From Bradyrhizobium mercantei (GTDB lineage: Bacteria > Pseudomonadota > Alphaproteobacteria > Rhizobiales > Xanthobacteraceae): a stretch of 64,000 nt of DNA. Position 1 is the first letter of the stretch. Every line of letters begins with the position of its first letter. The stretch spans positions 303,609-367,608 of the forward strand of contig NZ_MKFI01000004.1 of assembly GCF_001982635.1 (NCBI RefSeq), in the 5' to 3' direction. Below the pieces are notes generated by a model. The model saw nothing but the letters and a program-made list of their open reading frames with translations. It searched no databases and was not told where the DNA came from. The position numbers were made by a program, and so were the translations under genes. Below, piece after piece: positions 57,843-64,000 of the stretch.

Positions 57843-59069
57843 ATGTCCGATTCCCCGTCCGCAAGCTATCTGCCCGAACATCCCAAAGTCACCGACTGGG
57901 TCCATGATTTCGACCATACCGATCCGGTCTGGACCGACGACCCGTTCCCGATCTGGGAGACGCTGCGCGCGGCCTCGCCCGTCGTGCACACCGAGCGCTT
58001 CCTCGGCTGTTACATGCCGACCACCTATCAGGCGGTGAAGGAGATCGCCTACGACACCGAGCATTTCTCCTCGCGCCGCGTCATCGTGCGCGACGTGCGC
58101 CCCGACATCACCGCCCGCGCGCCGCCGATCACCTCGGACCCGCCGGAGCACAAGCCCGCCAAGCAGGTGCTGCTGCCGCCGTTCACGCCGGATGCGATGA
58201 AGCGGCTGGAGCCGCGGGTGCGCGCGATCTGCAACGAGTTGATCGACGAATTCATCGCCGATGGCCGTTGCGACGCCGCGGCGTGCTACACCAAGCACAT
58301 CCCGGTACGCGCCATCGCGCATATGCTCGGGATCCCCGAGAAGGACGGCGACCTCTTCATCAAGTGGATCCACCAGATCCTCGAGCTCGGCATCAAGAAC
58401 GACGAGGAGCTGATGAACGGCGTGCGCGAGATGACCGGCTATTTCATGGCCCATCTCGAGCAGCGCAAGCTTGCGCCGGGCGACGATCTGATCTCGCAGC
58501 TGCTGCGCGCCAAGGGCCCCGGCGGCCAGGCGCTGACCGACGAGCACGTGCTGGGCTCGCTGCGGCTGCTCCTGATCGCGGGCATCGACACCACCTGGAG
58601 CGCGATCGGCTCCTCGCTCTGGCATCTCGCCAGGACACCCGCCGATCGCGAGCGCCTGGTTGCGGAGCCGGCGCTGATCCCGACCGCGATCGAGGAATTC
58701 CTGCGCGCCTATGCGCCGGTGACGATGGCGCGCGAGGTGATGAAGGAGACCACGATCTCCGGCTGCCCGGTGAAGGCCGGCAACATGGTGCTGCTGTCCT
58801 TCCCCGCCGCCAACCGCGATCCCGCCATGTTCCCCGATGCGGACAAGGTGGTGATCGACCGCAAGGAGAACCGCCACGCCGCGTTCGGCCTCGGCATCCA
58901 CCGCTGCGTCGGTTCCAATCTGGCGCGGATGGAGATGCAGGTCGCGATCGAGGAATGGCTGAAGCGGATTCCGGACTTCCGCCTCGACCCCGCCGGCAAG
59001 GTCACCTGGTCTGAAGGCACGGTGCGTGGCCCGCGTCAACTGCCTGTTCTGTTCGGCAAGAACGCCTAA
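57843..59069 (+). CDS. Cytochrome P450
   Basis: Class I bacterial P450 of 408 residues. I-helix LIAGIDTTWSAIG (acid-alcohol pair D-T), ExxR in EEFLRAY, and the heme loop FGLGIHRCVGSNLAR with Cys355 as the axial ligand. It should hydroxylate an organic acid or a similar small molecule; the CYP family cannot be named safely from memory. The ATG at 57843 is chosen for GAAGGAAACG upstream. The transporter gene follows after 82 bases containing a hairpin. Confidence 0.94.
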   Translation: MSDSPSASYLPEHPKVTDWVHDFDHTDPVWTDDPFPIWETLRAASPVVHTERFLGCYMPTTYQAVKEIAYDTEHFSSRRVIVRDVRPDITARAPPITSDPPEHKPAKQVLLPPFTPDAMKRLEPRVRAICNELIDEFIADGRCDAAACYTKHIPVRAIAHMLGIPEKDGDLFIKWIHQILELGIKNDEELMNGVREMTGYFMAHLEQRKLAPGDDLISQLLRAKGPGGQALTDEHVLGSLRLLLIAGIDTTWSAIGSSLWHLARTPADRERLVAEPALIPTAIEEFLRAYAPVTMAREVMKETTISGCPVKAGNMVLLSFPAANRDPAMFPDADKVVIDRKENRHAAFGLGIHRCVGSNLARMEMQVAIEEWLKRIPDFRLDPAGKVTWSEGTVRGPRQLPVLFGKNA

Positions 59070-59109
59070 AGGAACAGGTCAGCAGTTACATCGCACAACC
59101 CAATGAGGT

Positions 59110-59151
59110 AGCTTGCCCCGGAATCGAACCGACGAGTCCGGGAGCAAAGCT
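59110..59151 (+). promoter_or_regulatory. Hairpin that pairs with the ribosome-binding site of the transporter gene
   Basis: AGCTTGCCCCGGA (59110-59122) can pair with TCCGGGAGCAAAGCT (59137-59151): 13 pairs with two single-base bulges and a 14-base loop. The right arm contains the ribosome site GGGAG (59140-59144) and ends at the base before the ATG, so the folded form would hide the start. Confidence 0.55.
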
Positions 59152-60474
59152 ATGTCCGATCAAACCGCTCAATCCGCGAGCGATCATCTCGACATCCACG
59201 ACGTCGAGCGGCGGGTGAAGGCGATCTTCATCGGCTCGGTCGGCAACCTCGTCGAGTGGTATGATTTCTACGCCTACACCGCGTTCGCGCTGTATTTCGC
59301 GCCGGCGTTCTTCCCGCACAGCGATCCGGTGGTGCAGCAGCTCAATGCGGCCGTGCTGTTTGCCGCGACCTTCCTGATGCGCCCGCTCGGCGGCTGGCTG
59401 TTCGGCTTCATCGCCGACCGCTATGGAAGGCGGCTGTCGTTGACGCTCTCGGTGGTCTGCATGTGCTTCGGCTCGCTGATCATCGCGGTGACGCCGACTT
59501 ACGCCACCATCGGCATCGCGGCCCCGGCGATCCTGGCATTGGCGCGCGTCATCGAGGGGTTGAGCCTCGGCGGCGAGTACGGCGCGAGCGCCACCTATCT
59601 CAGCGAGGTCGCCGATGCCAAGCATCGCGGCTTCTATTCCAGCTTCCAGTACGTCACCCTGATCGGCGGCCAGCTCACCGCGATCATCGTGCTGCTGTTG
59701 CTGCAGAAGGTGTTCCTGACGCCGGACGAGTTGAAGGCCTGGGGCTGGCGGATTCCCTTCGTGATCGGCGCCCTGCTCGCGATCTTCGCGGCGGTGATGC
59801 GGCGCAGCCTGCACGAGACCGAGGCGTTCGAGGAGGCCAAGAAAGTCTCGAAGCCGACCGGCTCGATCATCGGCCTGTTGAACTATCCGCGCGAATTGCT
59901 GCTGGTGGTCGGCCTCACCGCCGGCGGCACCGCGGCGTTCTACACTTTCACCACCTATATGCAGACCTTCGTGAAACTGTCGGTCGGCCTCACCGAGGAC
60001 CAGACCACCTTCGTGATCTTCGGCTCGCTGATCTTCGCGACGTTCCTGCAACCGATCTATGGCGCGCTGTCCGACCGCATCGGCCGCAAGCCGCTGCTGA
60101 TCTTCTTCGGCGTCGTCGGCACCATCGCCACGATCCCGATCCTGACCGCGCTGAAGGAGACCAAGTCGCCGTTCATCGCGTTCCTGTTGATCTGCGGCGC
60201 CTGGATCTTCGTCGCCGGCTACACCTCGATCAATGCGATCGTGAAGGCCGAACTGTTTCCGACCAATGTCCGCGCACTCGGCGTCGGCCTGCCCTACGCC
60301 ATCACGGTGTCGATCTTCGGCGGCACCGCGCCCGCGGTCGCGCTCTACTTCAAGAGCATCGGGCACGAGGACTGGTTCTACTATTATCTCAGCGGCATGA
60401 TCTTCCTGTCGCTGCTGATCTACTCGACCATGCGCGACACCAAGCACGATTCCGCGATGCATCGCCACGAATGA
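59152..60474 (+). CDS. MHS-family MFS transporter (alpha-ketoglutarate permease-like)
   Basis: Inner-membrane proton symporter of 440 residues with twelve segments. The N-terminal signature GSVGNLVEWYDFYAYTAFALYF, the loop FGFIADRYGRRLSLTLS, and SLGGEYGASATYLSEVA are characteristic of the metabolite:H+ symporter group that carries dicarboxylates, ketoglutarate, proline and shikimate. It may import the P450 substrate. Translation may be controlled by the hairpin at 59110-59151. The molybdoprotein gene follows after 12 bases. Confidence 0.94.
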   Translation: MSDQTAQSASDHLDIHDVERRVKAIFIGSVGNLVEWYDFYAYTAFALYFAPAFFPHSDPVVQQLNAAVLFAATFLMRPLGGWLFGFIADRYGRRLSLTLSVVCMCFGSLIIAVTPTYATIGIAAPAILALARVIEGLSLGGEYGASATYLSEVADAKHRGFYSSFQYVTLIGGQLTAIIVLLLLQKVFLTPDELKAWGWRIPFVIGALLAIFAAVMRRSLHETEAFEEAKKVSKPTGSIIGLLNYPRELLLVVGLTAGGTAAFYTFTTYMQTFVKLSVGLTEDQTTFVIFGSLIFATFLQPIYGALSDRIGRKPLLIFFGVVGTIATIPILTALKETKSPFIAFLLICGAWIFVAGYTSINAIVKAELFPTNVRALGVGLPYAITVSIFGGTAPAVALYFKSIGHEDWFYYYLSGMIFLSLLIYSTMRDTKHDSAMHRHE

Positions 60475-60486
60475 CGGCCCGACGCC

Positions 60487-61149
60487 ATGGCTGACGATCA
60501 GGAACCGCCCGAGAGCAAGCTGACGCGCAGCAAGCAGCGCTGGGCGCGCGAGGGCAAATTCCTCACCGGCAAGATCACCCGACCGGAGGAGCAACGCCTG
60601 CCGCCGGGCCAGCATCTGACGGCGGATTGGCCGGTGCTCGATCTCGGGCTGCTGCCGAACGTGACGCAGCAGCGCTGGCGGCTCGACGTCTACGGCGCGG
60701 TCGAGCAGACGATCTACTGGGACTGGCCGCAATTCATGGCGCAGCCGCAGACCAAGTTCGTCTCCGACATCCACTGCGTCACCACCTGGTCGCGCTACGA
60801 CAATCAGTGGGAAGGACTTGCGACACGCGACCTGCTCGCGGCCTGCCAGCCGCGCGAGGATGCGCGGTTCGTCGCACTGCATTGCTATGACGGTTATACG
60901 ACGAACCTGCCGCTCGGGGATTTCGCCGCCGAGGACGCGCTGCTCGCCCATAGCTGGTCGGGCAAGCCGCTGGAGCAGGAGCATGGCGGCCCGGTGCGGC
61001 TGGTGGTGCCGCATCTCTATTTCTGGAAGAGCGCGAAATGGCTGCAGCGCATTGAATTCCTGACCGCGGATGCGCCGGGCTTCTGGGAAGTGCGCGGCTA
61101 TCACAATCGCGGTGATCCCTGGGCCGAACAGCGCTATTCTGGCGACTGA
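60487..61149 (+). CDS. Sulfite oxidase-like molybdopterin oxidoreductase
   Basis: Compact 220-residue protein of the oxidoreductase molybdopterin-binding domain family (sulfite-oxidase fold without heme or dimer domain). VSDIHCVTTWSRYDNQWEG carries the Mo-ligand Cys and the conserved neighbourhood; LVVPHLYFWKSAKWLQRIEF is the typical end region. No signal peptide is visible, so it is probably cytoplasmic, unlike MsrP. Substrate unknown; many such proteins are next to transport or redox genes. It is tightly spaced after the transporter gene. Confidence 0.91.
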   Translation: MADDQEPPESKLTRSKQRWAREGKFLTGKITRPEEQRLPPGQHLTADWPVLDLGLLPNVTQQRWRLDVYGAVEQTIYWDWPQFMAQPQTKFVSDIHCVTTWSRYDNQWEGLATRDLLAACQPREDARFVALHCYDGYTTNLPLGDFAAEDALLAHSWSGKPLEQEHGGPVRLVVPHLYFWKSAKWLQRIEFLTADAPGFWEVRGYHNRGDPWAEQRYSGD

Positions 61150-61177
61150 CAAACCAACACGATGATGGAGCCTGCCC

Positions 61178-62398
61178 GTGCCGCACGAACGCTTTCAATT
61201 CACCGGTGTCGGCGGCCATCAGCTGGCCGCAGCCCTTGATACGCCCGACGGCCCGATCATGGCCTATGCGCTGTTCGCGCACTGCTTCACCTGCGGCAAG
61301 GACGTGCTGGCGGCAAAACGCATCGCGGTCGCGCTCGCTGCCAAGGGCATTGCCACGCTGCGGTTCGACTTCACCGGCCTCGGCTCCAGCGAGGGCGATT
61401 TCGCCAACTCGACCTTCTCGTCGAACGTCGCCGATCTGGTCCGCGCCGCCGACCATCTGCGCGAGACGCGCAAGGCGCCGGCGATCCTGATCGGCCACAG
61501 CCTGGGCGGCGCCGCGATCCTTGCGGCCGCCGGCCAGATCCCCGAGGCGAAGGCGGTCGTCACCATCGCCGCGCCGTCCGATCCGGTCCATGTCACGCAC
61601 TTCTTCAAGGACCGGATCGAGGATATCCGCGCGCAGGGCGAAGGCGAGGTGTCGCTTGCCGGCCGCCCGTTCCGCATCAAGCGCGAATTCCTCGACGACG
61701 TCGCCGAGCAGAATTTGATGGCGCAGGTCAAGCAGCTGCACAAGGCGCTGCTGATCATGCACTCGCCGACCGACGACACCGTCGGCATCGACAACGCCAC
61801 CAACATCTTCATCGCGGCCAAGCATCCGAAGAGCTTCGTCTCGCTCGCGGGCGCGGACCATCTTCTGAGTGGCAAGCAGGATGCCGCTTATGTCGCCGAC
61901 GTGATCGGCGCCTGGGCCGAACGCTATGTCGATCTCGCGGCACAGCCCACGGCGGAGGCTGGCAGCGCGCCGCGCAACGTCGTGGTGCAGGAGACCCGCA
62001 ATGGCAAGTTCCAGCAGATCGTCACCACCGGTCCGCACCGGCTCATCGCCGACGAACCGGTCACCGTTGGCGGCGATGACACCGGTCCGGGACCGTACGA
62101 CTTCCTGCTCACCGGGCTCGGTGCCTGCACCTCGATGACGATGCGGATGTATGCCGACCGCAAGTCGCTGCCGGTCGATCGCATCACCGTCACGCTCCAG
62201 CACAACAAGATCTATGCGAGGGATTGCGAGGAGTGCGAGACGCGCGAGGGCATGCTCGACCAGATCGACCGCGTCATCAGGATCGAGGGCGACCTCGACG
62301 CCGATCAGCGCAAGCGGCTGATGGAGATCGCCGACAAGTGCCCGGTGCACAAGACGCTGACGTCGGAGATACGGATCGTCACCAAGGCGGCCGAGTGA
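61178..62398 (+). CDS. Bifunctional alpha/beta hydrolase - OsmC family fusion protein
   Basis: 406 residues in two parts. Residues about 1-250 are an alpha/beta hydrolase with Ser108 in ILIGHSLGGAA, and an acidic and a His residue (PTDDTVG, GADHLL). Residues about 265-406 are an OsmC domain with the peroxidatic Cys in TGLGACTSMTMRMYADRK and the resolving Cys in DKCPVHKTL. OsmC enzymes reduce organic hydroperoxides; the linked hydrolase may free fatty-acyl hydroperoxides for it. Such fusions are known in Proteobacteria. The GTG start has GATGGAG upstream. Confidence 0.92.
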   Translation: MPHERFQFTGVGGHQLAAALDTPDGPIMAYALFAHCFTCGKDVLAAKRIAVALAAKGIATLRFDFTGLGSSEGDFANSTFSSNVADLVRAADHLRETRKAPAILIGHSLGGAAILAAAGQIPEAKAVVTIAAPSDPVHVTHFFKDRIEDIRAQGEGEVSLAGRPFRIKREFLDDVAEQNLMAQVKQLHKALLIMHSPTDDTVGIDNATNIFIAAKHPKSFVSLAGADHLLSGKQDAAYVADVIGAWAERYVDLAAQPTAEAGSAPRNVVVQETRNGKFQQIVTTGPHRLIADEPVTVGGDDTGPGPYDFLLTGLGACTSMTMRMYADRKSLPVDRITVTLQHNKIYARDCEECETREGMLDQIDRVIRIEGDLDADQRKRLMEIADKCPVHKTLTSEIRIVTKAAE

Positions 62399-62544
62399 GC
62401 CTGCAACGCTGCGAGGCGGGCGGAGGCGTAGCAGCTTGTCAGCTGCATCCCCTCCCCCGCGGGCTGTCGCAAGGGCGCGCTGACAAAATATCGAAAACAA
62501 CCCCATGCAAAGGAGCCGGCCACCGCCGGCGCGCGACAAGCTGC

Positions 62545-62574
62545 TTGACACGTCGGGCAACTCAGCAATATACT
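62545..62574 (+). promoter_or_regulatory. Near-consensus sigma70-type promoter without a downstream gene
   Basis: TTGACA (62545-62550) and TATACT (62569-62574) with an 18-base spacer. No protein gene is downstream on this strand; a transcript would run through the repeat at 62608-62758 and antisense into the end of the MocR gene. The stretch around 62480-62565 recalls, from memory, a dispersed repeat of Bradyrhizobium genomes. Confidence 0.45.
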
Positions 62575-62607
62575 TCTGATATTCCGAAATAGCGCAAGCC
62601 TACCTCC

Positions 62608-62758
62608 GTCATTGCGAGCCAACCGGTCGGCGCGAAGCGCCGCCGGATGACAGGCTCCGCGAAGCAGTCCATCCAACCGGGTATGCGGACCCATGGATTG
62701 CTTGGTCGCTTCAGCGCAAAATTGCTTTGCAAATTTGTCGCGAGCTCCTCGCAATGAC
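62608..62758. repeat. Long hairpin repeat (family A, with an insertion)
   Basis: GTCATTGCGAGCC at the left and CTCGCAATGAC at the right enclose 150 bases, longer than other family A copies; an extra inner part GCCGGATGACAGGCTCCGCG and the stretch CAAAATTGCTTTGCAAATTT look inserted. It fills most of the gene-free stretch 62399-62766 with the promoter before it. Confidence 0.62.
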
Positions 62759-62766
62759 GCCGATGG

Positions 62767-64000
62767 TCAAGCACGCGTCGCACGCTTGCCGGTCAGGCAG
62801 TTCGCCATGATGCGGACTGCGGCGCCGATCTCGTTCTCGCGCCAGGCGGCGAAGCCGAGCAACAGGCCGAAATCACGTGGTCGCCCCGCGGCAAGGGTCG
62901 AAAGCGCGCGCACCTCGACACCAGCCCCGACCAGCCGCGCCACGGCGTCCTGGTCGGAGGCGCCGTTCTGAAAGCGCGCGATCAATTGCATGCCTCCCGC
63001 CGGGACCTCGGCAGTGACGACTCCGCCGAGCTGTCGCGCAAGCGCTGCCGCGAGATGGTCGCGGCGCGTGCGATAGATGCGGCGCATGCGCCGGACATGC
63101 GCCAGGAAGTGTCCGTCGGCCATGAAGCCGGCCAACGCCTCCTGGACGTGCACGGAGGCGATCAGCCCGAGATGGCGCTGCGCGATCTCCATCGTCCGCG
63201 CCAGTTGCGGCGGCACCACCAGATAGCCGATGCGGATATCGGCGGTCATCGCCTTTGCAAACGTACCGAGATAGAGCACGCGTCCCTCGCGATCGAGCCC
63301 CTGCAAGGCAGGCATCGGGCGGCTGTCATAGTGAAACTCGCCGTCGTAATCGTCCTCGACGATCCAGGTCTTGCCCGGCGTGGCGGAAGCCAGCAGCTCG
63401 GTGCGGCGCGCCACCGGCATCACCCGCCCGGTCGGATGCTGATGCGACGGCGTCGTGAAAATGAGTTTTGGCGCGCGGGTCTCCCGCACGCGCATCATGC
63501 CCCATTGATCGAGCCTGACGCCGACGACGTCGGCACCGGTCGCGCGAAACGCCGCCGCAGCACCGGGATACCCGGGGTCCTCGGTCCAGATCGCGTCACC
63601 CGCGACGATCGTGGTCGCAGCGATCAGCGTCAGCGCCGCCTGCGCCGACGGCAGGATCAGGATCTGATCGGCCTCGGCGCGCACGCCTCTGTTGATTTCG
63701 AGATAGTCGCGCAGGGCTTCGCGCAGCGCCGGCCGGTTGATCAAGGTCTGGTCGTTGAAGCGCCGGCGCAGCGCGCTGCGGCGCAGGCAGCGCGCCCAGA
63801 TCTCGTGCGGAAACTCGCGCGCATCCGCGAGCCCGGAACGCAGCGGCCGGAAGTTCGCCTGGTAGGACAGCGGCCAATCCGTGTCGGAGAGCTGCATGGC
63901 CCACGGCGATAGCAACGGTTTGCGGGCGGCCTCGCGCTTTGGCACGGGCGCAGGTCTGGCAAAGCGCGCTTCGATATCGTCGGTCACCACCGGACGCCGC
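62767..64000 (-). CDS. MocR/GabR-type PLP-dependent regulator (aminotransferase part; runs off right edge)
   Basis: Fold-type I aminotransferase domain of a MocR-family transcription regulator. Its N-terminal GntR-type DNA-binding domain would lie beyond the right edge; the frame stays open to the last base. Visible landmarks: PLSPWAMQLS-type linker, PSAQAALTLIAATT, EDPGYPGAAAAFRATGADVV, TPSHQHPTGRVM, VEDDYDGEFHYD and LGTFAKAMTADIRIGYLV with the PLP-binding Lys. Such proteins sense PLP or an amino acid (as GabR does GABA, PdxR PLP). The residues before the visible start at 63990 are a linker, not a true N-terminus. Confidence 0.9.
   Translation of the reverse strand, partial: RRPVVTDDIEARFARPAPVPKREAARKPLLSPWAMQLSDTDWPLSYQANFRPLRSGLADAREFPHEIWARCLRRSALRRRFNDQTLINRPALREALRDYLEINRGVRAEADQILILPSAQAALTLIAATTIVAGDAIWTEDPGYPGAAAAFRATGADVVGVRLDQWGMMRVRETRAPKLIFTTPSHQHPTGRVMPVARRTELLASATPGKTWIVEDDYDGEFHYDSRPMPALQGLDREGRVLYLGTFAKAMTADIRIGYLVVPPQLARTMEIAQRHLGLIASVHVQEALAGFMADGHFLAHVRRMRRIYRTRRDHLAAALARQLGGVVTAEVPAGGMQLIARFQNGASDQDAVARLVGAGVEVRALSTLAAGRPRDFGLLLGFAAWRENEIGAAVRIMANCLTGKRATRA

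Noticed and set aside
59110..59151. tRNA T-arm-like text (GGTTCGATTCCGGGG on the minus strand)
   Set aside because: No acceptor stem, anticodon arm or CCA end fits around it, and the stem of the supposed T-arm has a mismatch. The same bases form a better hairpin over the transporter's ribosome site.
9177..62758. Repeated hairpins as a CRISPR array
   Set aside because: The copies are scattered at gene ends, not regularly spaced, are inverted repeats, and no cas genes are present.

Overview
The window is a high-GC chromosomal segment from an alphaproteobacterium, most likely Bradyrhizobium or a close relative in the same family (Rhodopseudomonas is the alternative). I infer this from gene content (two complete branched-chain-amino-acid-type ABC transporters, many CoA-dependent catabolic enzymes, a LvaAB-like kinase pair, a P450 with its own ferredoxin) and from many hairpin-forming intergenic repeats of the kind these genomes carry. 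I see no tRNA, rRNA, CRISPR array, insertion sequence or prophage. 58 protein-coding genes are supported; those at both edges run out of the window.

Layout. 1-9.2 kb: a leftward Liv operon (binding protein, LivH, LivM, LivG, LivF, then an amidase) diverges from a DUF35 / SCP2-thiolase-like pair, an SDR and a Tat-exported SMP-30-type lactonase. 9.3-31.8 kb: PEP carboxylase followed by a dense set of acyl-CoA genes, with two acyl-CoA ligases, three enoyl-CoA hydratases, three SDR or dienoyl-CoA-reductase-like enzymes, two acyl-CoA dehydrogenases, a phosphotransferase / DUF6285 pair and a thiolase relative without its catalytic cysteines, plus small redox and detoxification genes (GFA, VOC, flavin reductase, YghU-type GST, nitronate monooxygenase). 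32.0-36.4 kb: an RND efflux pump and adaptor. 36.8-38.4 kb: a chemoreceptor. 38.6-42.5 kb: the four-gene threonate/erythronate pathway, with ltnD-otnI-otnK leftward and otnC divergent. 43.1-51.9 kb: a second Liv system with a D-glutamate-cyclase-like gene, diverging from a LysR regulator, an M20 amidohydrolase and a 2-hydroxyacid dehydrogenase, with a perfect 9-bp inverted repeat between the two arms. 52.3-56.7 kb: a tartrate/D-malate dehydrogenase, an SDR lacking the usual lysine, an alpha/beta hydrolase and an amidase. 56.8-62.4 kb: a TetR regulator diverging from ferredoxin, P450, an MHS-type transporter, a sulfite-oxidase-like molybdoprotein and a hydrolase-OsmC fusion. Right edge: the aminotransferase part of a MocR/GabR regulator.

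Most interesting. Between 20.6 and 25.9 kb lie a sugar-kinase-like phosphotransferase, its small DUF6285 partner and an ACAD10/11-type acyl-CoA dehydrogenase. These are the separate parts of what animals carry fused in ACAD11 and what Pseudomonas uses as LvaA, LvaB and LvaC to break down 4-hydroxyacyl-CoAs. Ligase, hydratase and dehydrogenase genes surround them, which suggests a gamma-hydroxy-acid or lactone route. The divergent promoter of the kinase operon carries two palindromes, and a PsrA-like palindrome precedes the dehydrogenase. Other points are an asymmetric LivF/LivG ATPase pattern seen in both transporters, a hairpin that can mask the ribosome-binding site of the MHS transporter, a near-consensus promoter at 62.55 kb with no gene in front of it, and modular two-armed repeats whose arms appear to have been exchanged.
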